Source: CAYRWM01 sp964428055
GTDB lineage: Bacteria; Bacillota; Clostridia; Christensenellales; Christensenellaceae
Assembly (NCBI GenBank): GCA_964428055.1
Contig: CAYRWM010000024.1
Coordinates: forward strand, 1 to 31,025
DNA: 31,025 nt
Direction: 5' to 3'
In this document: piece by piece, positions 21,894 through 30,899 of the stretch
Layout of the letters: the number at the start of each line of letters is the position of its first letter
Numbering within the stretch: position 1 is the stretch's first letter
The notes under the pieces: model-generated
Told to the model about the DNA's origin: nothing
Database searches by the model: none
The model's input: the letters and a program-made list of their open reading frames with translations, nothing else
Position numbers and translations under genes: made by a program

Positions 21894-24359
21894 ATGAAGA
21901 CGAATAAAAAGATTCTGGCGATGATACTTGCTGCAGGGTTGATACTATCGCTTATGCCGGCGGTTGCACTGGCTGATGGAACTCCCGTACTTAGCATGGG
22001 GGCATCCGCACTTAAAACCGGCGTTAATTCATCGTCTGCAGCGACGGTATATTACGGCGGTTCTGATCCGCTTTCCTGGCGTGTGATAGGCTATGACGGT
22101 AGCGGTGCCGCCAGTGCCAGCGGGAAGATTACATTTCTTAAGGCGGGAGGCTCGGTTGCGATAGCGTTCGATCCGAGCGGCAGCAGCAATGTTTATGCCG
22201 GCAGCAATCTCCAAAGCGTTGTTAATGATTTCGCAGGAAAGCTTAACGACAAGGAAAAATCTGCAGTTTCACTGAGGACACTAACTAAAGGATCATTTAG
22301 CGGAGAGGGTACCGATTGTGTGGCCGGCAGTGATGTGGCTGATCAGGTAATGTGGCCGCTGTCCACGAAAGAAGCAGTGAGCGTTGACGAAAGCCTGCGC
22401 ATAACCGATCCGGATCATACCGATTGGGCAATATGCTACTGGTGGCTCCGCTCGCCCGGCTACTCTGATGGCTCTGCTGCCGTTGTCATAGGTGACGGCG
22501 TTGTAGACATCGATGGTTACCATGTCTATGATGATTACGGGGTGCGTCCCGCTTTCTATCTGAATCTGGACTCTGTGCTCTTCACATCTGCCGCCGCAGG
22601 CGGCAAATCCTCCGGCGACGTAGGAGCCGGAGCTCTTAAAGAAATTGCATCTACTGAAGGCTCCGAATGGAAGCTGACCATACTTGATAAAGATAAAGAA
22701 TTTACGGCTATAATTGGAAAGGACGCGGAACTTACAAAGGCGGCAGGCTATTCCGGTTGGTCAATTCCTATAATATGGTCGGGTGCCGGAGAAGGCGAGA
22801 CTGTCTCTGCAATCCTCTGCAATGCGGATGGCAAGGCGATATATTATGGAAATATAGGAAATACTGCAACATCACCTGAAGGATTTGCACTTGAAATACC
22901 TGCAGGCCTTTCCGAAGGCAAATACACATTAAAAGTATTCTCTGAGAATCTGAATGGTGATAAAAAGACTGATTATGCAAGTGATTTCAGCGAAATAAAG
23001 TTCACTGTCGGCACTCCTTATTCGATAACGAGAGATCCCAGCCTAAATAAGTATGCTGAAGGTCTCGATAATATGCCTTCAAGTGCGGCCGAAGGTGACA
23101 AAATCAGTGTTGGAATACATCTTGAATCATCTGATAATCCGCCGAAGAGAGTGTATTACAAATACGGTGATACCGAAGTGAATATCCCCGTCACTCAGGA
23201 TGGAATACTGGTCTCGGGTTCTTTTGATATGCCTGCCCAGAATATAACGGTATATGCTGAGTGGGAGGTTCCTGCATGCAAGGTTTCCTTCGAGACTAAC
23301 GGCGGGTCTGATGTGGAAGCCCAGACAATAGCAATCGGCGGAACAGCAACAAAACCGGAAGATCCCACAAAGGACGGATATAGTTTCTATAACTGGTTTG
23401 GTGAGGAAGCGTGCACTACACCGTTTGATTTCACTCAAGCGATCAATGGGGATACGACTGTATATGCCCACTGGTTGAAGAACATAAGCGGTTTCAAGAT
23501 CCATACGGACGGAACGGAAAAAGGCTCAGACGGTTATTATAATGTCAAAGCCGATGTGACCGAAGTCCTGTTTGAAAAAGACACTGCGGATGTATCAGTC
23601 GACGTCAAGCCCCTTTCGAAGGATCCCGCGGATTATACGGACCCCAATAAGTTGAAGGAAGCTCCCGAAGCCGGCAAGGAATACTATTTCCATGTCGAGC
23701 TTACGGATGTCAACGGTAAACCCGGGAGGCCGACGGTCATTGATAACGGTAAGCTGAAGACCGGAACGGAAGCGACGGCTGAGAACGCAACGATCACACT
23801 CATGGACGTTGCTCACTCTGTTGACGAAACAGTCATCACTATGGTGTTCAAGTATGTGGAGAATGAGCCTGAACCCGAACCCGATCCCGAGCCAAAGCCT
23901 GAACCCGAACCCGACCCGGAGCCCGAACCTGCGCCTGTAGTAAAGCCGGTGTACTGGGTATCCGAAGGCACGGACCTCACGGTATCGAAGGACACGGCCG
24001 AAGGTCTCAAGCTCACGGTCCACAGGAAGCCCGATGACCAACTGACATACAGTCTGTTCACGGGTGTTGAGATGGGCGGAAAGCAACTGTCATCTTCAGA
24101 TTTCACTGCAGAGAGCGGCAGCCTCAAGCTGACCGTGAAGCCGTCGTATATAAAGGATCTTGCGGCGGGCAGCTACAAGCTCACGGTGAAGTTCTCGGAC
24201 GGCGAAGCCACAGCGAATGTCAAGGTGACCGAGGCAAGTGATAATCCCAAGACGGGTGACGAGAGCGGCCTCTGGCTGTATGTGCTCATAGCTGTGATAG
24301 CTGCAGGCGGCATCATAGCGGCGCTGCTCGTATACAGAAAGCAGTCAAAGAGAGAATAA
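21894..24359 (+). CDS. Sortase-anchored surface protein 2 (DUF6273-like and InlB-type repeat domains)
   Basis: This 821-aa paralogue of surface protein 1 has the same architecture minus the beta-helix. It has a signal peptide (1-27, cut after VALA) and a DUF6273-like domain with WWLRSPG near 184 and the ending RPAFYLNLDSVLF. An Ig-like stretch follows, then an InlB B-repeat at about 461-528. A wall-spanning Pro-Glu/Asp linker lies at about 657-682 (PEPDPEPKPEPEP). The sorting signal is NPKTGD (about 783), followed by a membrane helix and the tail YRKQSKRE. Ends and leader are nearly identical in DNA to the first copy, while the lectin-like domain has diverged strongly. Role: probable adhesin or glycan binder fixed to peptidoglycan by sortase; no sortase gene is in the window. 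Confidence 0.88.
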   Translation: MKTNKKILAMILAAGLILSLMPAVALADGTPVLSMGASALKTGVNSSSAATVYYGGSDPLSWRVIGYDGSGAASASGKITFLKAGGSVAIAFDPSGSSNVYAGSNLQSVVNDFAGKLNDKEKSAVSLRTLTKGSFSGEGTDCVAGSDVADQVMWPLSTKEAVSVDESLRITDPDHTDWAICYWWLRSPGYSDGSAAVVIGDGVVDIDGYHVYDDYGVRPAFYLNLDSVLFTSAAAGGKSSGDVGAGALKEIASTEGSEWKLTILDKDKEFTAIIGKDAELTKAAGYSGWSIPIIWSGAGEGETVSAILCNADGKAIYYGNIGNTATSPEGFALEIPAGLSEGKYTLKVFSENLNGDKKTDYASDFSEIKFTVGTPYSITRDPSLNKYAEGLDNMPSSAAEGDKISVGIHLESSDNPPKRVYYKYGDTEVNIPVTQDGILVSGSFDMPAQNITVYAEWEVPACKVSFETNGGSDVEAQTIAIGGTATKPEDPTKDGYSFYNWFGEEACTTPFDFTQAINGDTTVYAHWLKNISGFKIHTDGTEKGSDGYYNVKADVTEVLFEKDTADVSVDVKPLSKDPADYTDPNKLKEAPEAGKEYYFHVELTDVNGKPGRPTVIDNGKLKTGTEATAENATITLMDVAHSVDETVITMVFKYVENEPEPEPDPEPKPEPEPDPEPEPAPVVKPVYWVSEGTDLTVSKDTAEGLKLTVHRKPDDQLTYSLFTGVEMGGKQLSSSDFTAESGSLKLTVKPSYIKDLAAGSYKLTVKFSDGEATANVKVTEASDNPKTGDESGLWLYVLIAVIAAGGIIAALLVYRKQSKRE
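23866..23938 (+). repeat. Pro-Glu/Asp dipeptide-coding tandem repeat
   Basis: This is a short in-frame array of GAACCC/GATCCC-type hexanucleotides encoding a PEPDPEP linker within surface protein 2. It is absent at this length from surface protein 1 (only PAPEPVPE there), so the array has probably changed length by slippage. Confidence 0.8.
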
Positions 24360-24384
24360 ACGAATAAACATAAGACCATATAAA

Positions 24385-24417
24385 GGCGGCCTTCAGAAAT
24401 GAAGGCCGTCTTTTTTT
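24385..24417 (+). terminator. Terminator of surface-protein gene 2
   Basis: GGCGGCCTTCA-GAAA-TGAAGGCCGTC forms an 11-bp stem followed by T7. It separates the surface gene from the conjugation operon promoter 20 nt downstream. Confidence 0.9.
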
Positions 24418-24436
24418 ATATAAAAAACCAAAAAAA

Positions 24437-24469
24437 GCGTAACAACCCCTCCATTTTTTCGCATATATA
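24437..24469 (+). promoter_or_regulatory. Mobile-element motif copy 2, ECF-sigma-like promoter of the conjugation operon
   Basis: GCGTAACAACCCC, TCCA, T6, CGCATATATA: GTAAC and CGCA are spaced by 16 nt, with an A-rich stretch upstream. A start point just after the motif gives a leader of about 20 nt with GGAGG before the TTG of the first gene. It matches copy 1 at 29 of 33 positions. Confidence 0.65.
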
Positions 24470-24496
24470 TAAAAGCGGAAACGGAGGTTTTGTATT

Positions 24497-24730
24497 TTGA
24501 ACGGATTTAACGCTATAGACGGCCTTAACAATCTGACCGTCTTCATCTTAAACGCGATCGCCGTAATCGGCATCGCGGCCTGCGCCTGGGGAGCGCTTCA
24601 GTTCGCCCTGGCGCTAAAGAGCCAGCAGCCCGAACAGAGGACTCACGCCATGCTCTACATAGCGGGCGGGCTTGTGATGGTGGGCGTGAGAGTGATGCTG
24701 CAGACGCTCGGCGTGAGCGTTCCCGGATGA
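24497..24730 (+). CDS. VirB2/Maff2-like small membrane protein (pilin-like)
   Basis: This 77-aa protein has two hydrophobic helices (about 10-34 and 47-70) joined by a polar loop (KSQQPEQRTHAM), the topology of VirB2/TrbC pilins and of the Maff2 family encoded in clostridial conjugative elements. It probably forms the extracellular or membrane pilus-like part of the mating channel. The start is TTG at 24497, nine bases after GGAGG. No classical signal peptide cleavage site is clear. It is first in the conjugation operon, where VirD4 would normally lie just upstream. Confidence 0.75.
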   Translation: MNGFNAIDGLNNLTVFILNAIAVIGIAACAWGALQFALALKSQQPEQRTHAMLYIAGGLVMVGVRVMLQTLGVSVPG

Positions 24731-24747
24731 AAAGGGGGCGGTCATGA

Positions 24748-25659
24748 TTGAATGCTGAGGGCATCTACTGGCTCATAGAGAACATGCTTAAGATATGGCA
24801 GACGGTGCTCTCCGATATCGAGAGGTGGCTCACCGCCTCGCCTTTTGATTTCTCCCCGGGAGCGTGGAGCGCTGCGGCCGGCATAAACGGAGCCCTTCTA
24901 GGCACCGCATACGGCCTGCTGCTTTTGTTCTTTCTTCTGACATTCTTCAGAACGGTAACGGATATAAGGGAACTGACGCTCCAGCAGATTATAGGCTGGA
25001 TAGCTGCGTTCCTGCTCGCCAAATTCGCTCTTGACTCATCGATGCTGATATTAAGGTCCATAGTGGGCTTAACGCTTGACGCGTCGGGCATAATAATGGA
25101 TTCCTTCGGAGCGGATGTGGACTGGGGGAGCGCCGGGCATCTGGCCGAGAGCGCCGCTGCGGCGGGAGCCGAGTGGAACGCGAGCGCGCTTTCCGCCATT
25201 CTGCAGTTCTTCCAGTCCATACCGGAGTTCCTGCTCGTGTGCCTCATGTGGGTGGTGCTGCTCATAGCCGGGATAATAATCACGGTCGTGGTGTACATGA
25301 GGTTCTTCAAGGTGTTCATATACACGGCCCTGGCGCCCATACCGCTGTCGTTCTTCGCGCATCCGGAACTTAAGGCAACTGCGGTCCACTTTCTTAAGAG
25401 CTACGGAGCCGTGTGCCTTGAGATATGCGTCATAGCCGTGGCCCTCGTCATATTCGCGAGGACTGCCGGGGACAACGGCATGATATTCGCTTCGTGGGAC
25501 ACCATGCTGGAAGCGGGCGACGGAGGCGAAACGGCTGCTGCGGCCAGGTTCTGGACGGAGAGCATGAACTATCTCCTGTCCCTCCTTATAAAAGCGGTGC
25601 TGCTGACGGCGGCGGTGCTCGGATCGAACAGGATGATAAGAGAGATCATGGGGGTGTAA
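24748..25659 (+). CDS. VirB6/TrbL-like inner-membrane channel protein
   Basis: This 303-aa polytopic protein has about six hydrophobic segments, an N-terminal extracytoplasmic-type region and the central FFKVFIYTALAPIPLSFFAHPE motif typical of TrbL-like proteins of Gram-positive conjugative elements (helix, charged loop, Pro-rich turn). It should form the membrane channel with the VirB3-like protein and VirB4. The start is TTG at 24748, with a G-rich AAGGGGGCGG upstream; an ATG at 24744 is out of frame. It is 17 nt after the VirB2-like gene and 3 nt before the next gene. Confidence 0.82.
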   Translation: MNAEGIYWLIENMLKIWQTVLSDIERWLTASPFDFSPGAWSAAAGINGALLGTAYGLLLLFFLLTFFRTVTDIRELTLQQIIGWIAAFLLAKFALDSSMLILRSIVGLTLDASGIIMDSFGADVDWGSAGHLAESAAAAGAEWNASALSAILQFFQSIPEFLLVCLMWVVLLIAGIIITVVVYMRFFKVFIYTALAPIPLSFFAHPELKATAVHFLKSYGAVCLEICVIAVALVIFARTAGDNGMIFASWDTMLEAGDGGETAAAARFWTESMNYLLSLLIKAVLLTAAVLGSNRMIREIMGV

Positions 25660-25662
25660 AAG

Positions 25663-26052
25663 ATGATCGACGGAAAAGCTGTGATGGAGGAGAGGATGCT
25701 CTCCGATATAGATATGTACAGGGAGAACGTTCTTCTGGGTATGGACGCGCGTCAGACGCTGCTCGGGATTTCTGGCTGCGCCGTGACCGCGGTCTCGTAC
25801 TTTCTTTCGGGAGGAGGAGGCGTCATGGGCTGGCTGGCTATACTTCTCGGTCTGCCGTGCTTTCTGCTTGCGTTCGCGAGGCCGGGAGGCATGCGCCTTG
25901 AGAGCTTCATAGCGGTCTACTTAAGATGCATGCTCCTGACTGAGAGAAGGAGATATTTTGCGTGCCGGAACCTGATGGAAGAAACGGTTTCGGCTGAGGA
26001 AAAGGAGGTAAGTAAATGGCCTGGATACCTAAAAAGGACAGACCGGAGATAA
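25663..26052 (+). CDS. PrgI-family (VirB3-like) conjugation protein
   Basis: This 129-aa protein has two hydrophobic segments at about 30-48 and 53-70 and a basic, amphipathic C-terminus, as in the PrgI family of Firmicutes mobile elements. The conserved YRENVLLGMDARQTLLG segment before the first helix and LESFIAVYLRCMLLTERRRYF after the second are family-like. It is the VirB3 counterpart that docks VirB4 to the membrane. Its last 37 bases overlap the start of the VirB4 gene in a different frame, so translation of the two is probably coupled. Confidence 0.85.
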   Translation: MIDGKAVMEERMLSDIDMYRENVLLGMDARQTLLGISGCAVTAVSYFLSGGGGVMGWLAILLGLPCFLLAFARPGGMRLESFIAVYLRCMLLTERRRYFACRNLMEETVSAEEKEVSKWPGYLKRTDRR

Positions 26053-28313
26053 GGTTCCCGAAGACCGTGCAGGAAACGCTGCCGTTAACGGGCATACATG
26101 AAAACGGTATAGCGGAGCACGGCGGAAGATACTCCGTGTGCTTCTCTTTTGAGGATATAAACTACGACCCTCTGTCAAAGGAGGACAAGGAGGGGGTGCT
26201 GCTAAGGTACGAGGAGATGCTAAAGGGCCTCGACCCTTCGCCGGGGACTTCGGCAAAGGTCGTTATAATGAGCTCTCCCATACCGGAAACCGGGGAAAAG
26301 GAAGAGGAAAGGGACGACGGGTTCGACGCCCTTCGGCGTGAGCTTTTTTCGATCAATTCAAAGCGCGCCCTCAAAGGCGGCGGAGGATACAGAAAGAAGA
26401 GGTATGTGATCCTGACTTCCAGGAAAAAGGACTTAAGCGAAGCGTCTTCATGGGCTTTGAGGCAGGAGAGCATACTTAAGACCAACATGCGCTCTCTCGG
26501 GAGCGCCGTAAGACGCTTAACGGGGGCGGACAGGGTGCATCTCATGCATTCGGCCCTGTGTCCCGGGTCGGTACTGTGCGTCCCGCCGGACCTGTCCCTC
26601 ATAAAGCGGAGAGGCCATGACATAAGGGACATGATAGCGCCGGACGGGATGGAGTTCTTTCCGGACAGGTTCATATCGGGCGGCAAGCACGGAAGGGTGC
26701 TCGCTTTAATGGAGTATCCCGCCTACATAAAGGACGATCTCATATCCGATCTTCTGTCGCTTAAATGCGGCATGTCGCTCTCGCTCGACATAGTCTCCAA
26801 GACAAAGGAGGAGTGCGTGAGGCTGGTCGAAAAAAAGAGGCTTGAGATCGAGACGGACATATCCAAGTCCACGAGGAAGTCGACCATGTTCGGCAACTGG
26901 AACGCGTCGGTCCCGCCCGGCCTTAAAAAGAAGAGGGAGGACTGCGCGGAAGTGTTCAGGTGCATATCCGAGGCGGACGAGAGGCTTATGCTGATATCAC
27001 TGACGGTGGCTCTGTTCGCGGAAACGCAGGAGGAACTGGACAGGGCGACGGAGTCTGTTATATCTCTCGCTTCCTCAAGGTCCTGCCGTATGGGGATCCT
27101 CAGGTACTGTCAGGAGCAGGGGCTGATGACGGCACTTCCCGTGGGCGTCAGGATGACGGATACCTTAAAGACCGTGACCAGCGCCGCGGCAGCGTGTCTC
27201 ATACCCTTTTCGTCAAGGGAGATAACGGACGCCTCAGGCATAGTGTACGGCATAAACGATATATCGGGCAATCCCGTAAGACTTGACAGAAAGCTCCTGC
27301 AGAACCCGAACGCCTTTATACTGGGCATCCCCGGGAGCGGCAAGAGCATGCTCGCAAAAACGGAGATGACATCTGTTTTCTTAAATACGGACGACGACCT
27401 TATAGTCATAGACCCCGAGAGGGAATACGCTCCGGTGGTAAGTATGCTTAATGGCCAGACGGTGCACCTGTCGGCGGGCTCGCCCCATCATATAAACGCG
27501 ATGGATCTATCTTCGGACTACACGGGCGGGGACGACCCCGTAGCCCTTAAAAAGGAGTTTCTCATATCGCTCTGCGAGATGCTGGCCGGAAGCATAACCG
27601 TAAGACAGAAGGGGTATATAGACAGGGTCCTAACGCGGCTTCTGCCGGGAAAGGGAAAGTATCCCGCGACCTTAAAGAGCATGCACGCGGCCCTGAAGGC
27701 CCTGGGCGAGGAGGAGGCAGCATCCGCCGCCGATTCGCTTGATCTGTACGTAAACGGTTCGCTCAACATATTCGCGCAGGAGACTAACGTCGATACGTCG
27801 TCAAGGCTCATATGCTACGACATAAAGGACTTAGGATCACAGCTCAGGCCCGCCGCCATGTTCATAGTGCTGGATTCCGTGTTCTCAAGGATCGCCGGCA
27901 ACAGAAAGAAAGGTAAACGCACGTGGGTGTGGATAGACGAGATGTGGTCGCTCTTCAGATTCCCGCTCGCTTCCGAATACCTGGACCAGTTCTGGAGGAG
28001 AGTGAGGAAATACGGCGGGATCATGACGGGCATAACCCAGAATACTGCGGAGCTCTTAAGGTCCCCTCAGGCGTCGGACATGCTCTCAAACTCTGAAGTC
28101 GTGTTCATGATGAACCAGTCTAGGGGCGACAGCAGCCTGCTCCGGCCCATATTCGACATATCGGACGCGGAGATGGGCTACATAACCAACGCCGACGCCG
28201 GAAAGGGGCTGCTCCGGGCTTCGGGGTGCATAGTCCCGTTTGATTCGTCCATGGACAGGGGGACGTCTCTTTACCGCGCCATGACAACGAAAATGAGCGA
28301 GGGCGCCGTATGA
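26016..28313 (+). CDS. VirB4-like conjugation ATPase
   Basis: This 765-aa cytoplasmic ATPase powers assembly and substrate transport of the mating channel. The N-terminal VirB4 domain (about 1-380) precedes the RecA-like motor. Walker A is GIPGSGKS (437-444), Walker B is TWVWIDE (636-642), and SEVVFMMNQS and the Gln-rich GITQN segment follow as in the family. Length is normal and the frame is intact, so the motor appears functional. AAAGGAGG lies seven bases before the ATG at 26016, inside the PrgI gene. Its stop overlaps the NlpC/P60 gene start (ATGA). Confidence 0.95.
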   Translation: MAWIPKKDRPEIRFPKTVQETLPLTGIHENGIAEHGGRYSVCFSFEDINYDPLSKEDKEGVLLRYEEMLKGLDPSPGTSAKVVIMSSPIPETGEKEEERDDGFDALRRELFSINSKRALKGGGGYRKKRYVILTSRKKDLSEASSWALRQESILKTNMRSLGSAVRRLTGADRVHLMHSALCPGSVLCVPPDLSLIKRRGHDIRDMIAPDGMEFFPDRFISGGKHGRVLALMEYPAYIKDDLISDLLSLKCGMSLSLDIVSKTKEECVRLVEKKRLEIETDISKSTRKSTMFGNWNASVPPGLKKKREDCAEVFRCISEADERLMLISLTVALFAETQEELDRATESVISLASSRSCRMGILRYCQEQGLMTALPVGVRMTDTLKTVTSAAAACLIPFSSREITDASGIVYGINDISGNPVRLDRKLLQNPNAFILGIPGSGKSMLAKTEMTSVFLNTDDDLIVIDPEREYAPVVSMLNGQTVHLSAGSPHHINAMDLSSDYTGGDDPVALKKEFLISLCEMLAGSITVRQKGYIDRVLTRLLPGKGKYPATLKSMHAALKALGEEEAASAADSLDLYVNGSLNIFAQETNVDTSSRLICYDIKDLGSQLRPAAMFIVLDSVFSRIAGNRKKGKRTWVWIDEMWSLFRFPLASEYLDQFWRRVRKYGGIMTGITQNTAELLRSPQASDMLSNSEVVFMMNQSRGDSSLLRPIFDISDAEMGYITNADAGKGLLRASGCIVPFDSSMDRGTSLYRAMTTKMSEGAV

Positions 28314-29512
28314 GAAGAGTAAGGACCGCCGCGGAAGCGGCATATGAAAGGCTCAGAAAAAGAAAGGAGGCTGAAACATTCCGGGCAAAGAGAGCGGTAA
28401 AGGAAAAGGGAAGGCCTGCGCGTTTTTCCGGCGCCTTAAAAAAGGACGGGAAAAGGATGAGATTTAAGATACTTCCCGGAAGAGCGGGAAGCGTCATATC
28501 GGCCATAGTCGCTCTTCCGATCCTTACAGCCCTTCTCCTTGTTTTTTTGATGTGCGGAGCCGGGGCCATGGCCGCGTCTCCGGATCCGGGTCTTAAAAGT
28601 CTCGACACGGAGGCGCTTGAGACCGTTAAAACAAATGTCACGGAGAGCTGGAATACAGAGCTTCGGGATATGAGAAAGGCAGCGGTAGAGAGCGGGAAGT
28701 ACCTAAGCGTGAGCGTTCAATACAACGAATCGGACACGGGCGACACCGACGGCAGCAGGATCTCCAACTGGGACGACGTTCTGGCGGTGTGGCTCGCTGA
28801 AAACGGAAGGGAACTGACGGCAGGCGACGAAGAGAGCGTACGGGATATATACTTTCTCCTGAATCCCATGGAACTAAAGGAGTATACCGAGATACTGCCG
28901 GGCGGAACGGAAGGTAAAAGGGCCGTTATATCGGTCAGGAATTTAAGATACCCCGAAGCGGATACCGGGATGACGGAGGAGCAGGAAAGAAGGGCGGAGA
29001 GCTTCCTTAAGGGAGGGAGCGCGTATATGCTGAGACTCCTCTGCGGAGAGGAAACGGGGACGCTTACATATCCGGCATATCTTCCCGCATCGGGAGGAGC
29101 GAGAGCGGCTCTTATGACGGCGGCGTCAAGGGAGGGCTGCCCGTATTCCAACAGCCTCAGGATGCGTGAAGGCTACGACGACTGCTCTTCCCTTGTGTGG
29201 AAATGCTGCATGGCGGCGGGCGTTGACCTGGGCGACCCGGATTACGCTCCCACTGCGGCGTCCATCGCGAAATGGTGTCATGACAAAGGGTGCATAGTCG
29301 ATGAAAAGGACATACTCCCGGGAGATCTCGTGTTCTGGGCGGACAGCAAAAGGAACAACGGCAGATTTAAGGACGTGTACCACACAGCTCTTTATGCCGG
29401 AGGGGGCATGATATGGGAGGCGGCCCCGTCGGCGGGAGGCGTCGTGTGCCGTGAGATCTCCCGCCAGAGACCGAGGAATATCCTTTGCTATGCGAGACCG
29501 TATGGAGTATAA
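28310..29512 (+). CDS. Membrane-anchored NlpC/P60 peptidoglycan hydrolase of the conjugation system (VirB1-like role)
   Basis: This 400-aa protein has a very basic cytoplasmic N-terminus (1-57, many Arg/Lys/Ala), one membrane helix at about 61-85, an uncharacterised middle region and a C-terminal NlpC/P60 domain (about 265-400). The catalytic Cys is about 291 in YDDCSSLVW and the His about 358 in VYHTALYAGG. It should open the cell wall locally so that the mating channel can cross it. Only the NlpC/P60 domain is clear; the middle region shows no obvious lysozyme motif, unlike many relatives that combine both activities. ATGA overlap with VirB4 shows tight coupling. Confidence 0.88.
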   Translation: MRRVRTAAEAAYERLRKRKEAETFRAKRAVKEKGRPARFSGALKKDGKRMRFKILPGRAGSVISAIVALPILTALLLVFLMCGAGAMAASPDPGLKSLDTEALETVKTNVTESWNTELRDMRKAAVESGKYLSVSVQYNESDTGDTDGSRISNWDDVLAVWLAENGRELTAGDEESVRDIYFLLNPMELKEYTEILPGGTEGKRAVISVRNLRYPEADTGMTEEQERRAESFLKGGSAYMLRLLCGEETGTLTYPAYLPASGGARAALMTAASREGCPYSNSLRMREGYDDCSSLVWKCCMAAGVDLGDPDYAPTAASIAKWCHDKGCIVDEKDILPGDLVFWADSKRNNGRFKDVYHTALYAGGGMIWEAAPSAGGVVCREISRQRPRNILCYARPYGV

Positions 29513-29553
29513 TATTTGTTAAGAAAATATGTGTTCAAGCGGAGGTGTTTTAC

Positions 29554-30873
29554 ATGAAAAGATCGCTTATCATAGCATTGTGCCTGGTCCTCTGCGCGGT
29601 GCTCGTACTGACGGGCTGCGACGAGAGAATCAGGGCTGAAGTTGAAGAGGAATACGGCAGCGATACAAGCGTTATAGCTGTGGCAGACGCTCCCGATATG
29701 ACCATAATCGACGCCGGTGAAGCGGCTGAAACGCAGGATGCCGGCATAGACGCGACAGAGGTGTTCGCGGACAAGGCCATGGAAAAGGGCGAAAAGGGTC
29801 TTATCGACTATCGCAAGGGAGCCGAGGAGGAGACCGAAGAAAAAGAGCTGATAGCCCCCAAGGATGAGAATGCCTACTACGGCATCAGATGGGACGAGCC
29901 CGACGAAGTCGAGATAGAGACGCTGCCCGACGGATACGACCAGATAAACAACAGGGATGATAAGCTCCTGGCTTCTCTCGATTACCCCGTTTTTAAAGCC
30001 GATGACAGCGACCAGATGATAGCCTACGGCAGAGTGCTCGACAAGTACGGCAGGGACACCGATGAATCGGGATGGTACGTTTTTGCGTACTCTTCCAACA
30101 TAATCTTCAGGGATCCCACGGCCGAGGAGCTTAAAAAAGACCCCGTTCCCGAAGGTTACGAACTCATAGGCGAATCCAGCGATCTCCCGAGATGTCTGGG
30201 ATTCGGACTCTATGCCGAAGCTCTTGACTACGAGCCGGGCGATGCCGGCGAGGATGACGCCGATCTGGAGGTCGAAAAGAAGAACGCCCTTAAGGGAGAC
30301 AAAAGTCTGATAGCACCTGCGGAAGAGAGTCCCGCCATGTACTATGCATACGGAGACAGCCACGACCTTTCCACCGGCAAGGTATCCGAGACCGGATGGT
30401 TCCAGGTATTTCTCGACAAGACTCCCGTAACGAAGGACAATTACGAATGTCTCATCCCCGGTCAGATACTCGTATGCAGGGAAGGCGAAGAGGATTTCGA
30501 ATACTTCACCGCGGGCGAGGACGACATCAGGATCAGAAGAGCCGTCAGAAGCGGCAGCTACGATGAGATGTACGTCGTAACGATAGTCGCGGGCTCCGAT
30601 CCTCCGGAAACGGCGGCGGATCTCGTACCCGAAGGATACGAGTTCAAGGTGGATGTCCCGGCATATTCATACAAAGAGCCCGTTTACGAGACTCAGTGGG
30701 TAGCCGTATGCGATGACTGCGGAGAAGTCATCGAAGGCGCTCCGGAAGCGCATATAGCGGCCGAGCTCGAAAAGGGCGGCAAGGGCGGATATCACAATGA
30801 GCCCAGACAGGTCCAGACGGGCGAAAGGGAAGTAAACGTGCCCGATGCGGGTCATTACGAGAAGATAGGATAA
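29554..30873 (+). CDS. Unknown lipoprotein of the conjugation operon with a C-terminal Cys/His motif
   Basis: This 439-aa protein starts with a lipoprotein signal (lipobox VLTGC, Cys22). The ATG at 29554 has GGAGG eight bases upstream. The mature part is strongly acidic, with an Ala/Glu-rich N-terminal region and a repeated pattern (PDGYDQINN, PEGYELIGE, PEGYEFKVD) suggesting three related modules. The C-terminus reads WVAVCDDCGEVI...H...GGYH...VNVPDAGHYEKI, a C-x2-C plus His arrangement like the small zinc-binding tails seen in some clostridial surface proteins. I do not recognise the family. Its place at the end of the operon suggests a surface function during mating, such as adhesion or exclusion; that is inference. 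Confidence 0.8.
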   Translation: MKRSLIIALCLVLCAVLVLTGCDERIRAEVEEEYGSDTSVIAVADAPDMTIIDAGEAAETQDAGIDATEVFADKAMEKGEKGLIDYRKGAEEETEEKELIAPKDENAYYGIRWDEPDEVEIETLPDGYDQINNRDDKLLASLDYPVFKADDSDQMIAYGRVLDKYGRDTDESGWYVFAYSSNIIFRDPTAEELKKDPVPEGYELIGESSDLPRCLGFGLYAEALDYEPGDAGEDDADLEVEKKNALKGDKSLIAPAEESPAMYYAYGDSHDLSTGKVSETGWFQVFLDKTPVTKDNYECLIPGQILVCREGEEDFEYFTAGEDDIRIRRAVRSGSYDEMYVVTIVAGSDPPETAADLVPEGYEFKVDVPAYSYKEPVYETQWVAVCDDCGEVIEGAPEAHIAAELEKGGKGGYHNEPRQVQTGEREVNVPDAGHYEKIG

Positions 30874-30899
30874 AAAACTTAAAGAAATTTTATAAAAAA

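Noticed and set aside
23866..23938. CRISPR-like or regulatory tandem repeat
   Set aside because: The repeat is in frame and encodes a Pro-Glu/Asp wall-spanning linker; there are no spacers.
18489..24359. Diversity-generating retroelement acting on the lectin-like domains
   Set aside because: The WWLRSP domain is of a C-type-lectin-like kind, but there is no reverse transcriptase, no template repeat, and divergence is not limited to adenine positions.
29488..30363. Long antisense reading frame (about 290 codons) opposite the conjugation lipoprotein gene
   Set aside because: It lies wholly opposite a gene with lipobox and ribosome site, has no ribosome site of its own and no recognisable domain. 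It arises from GC-rich codon bias.
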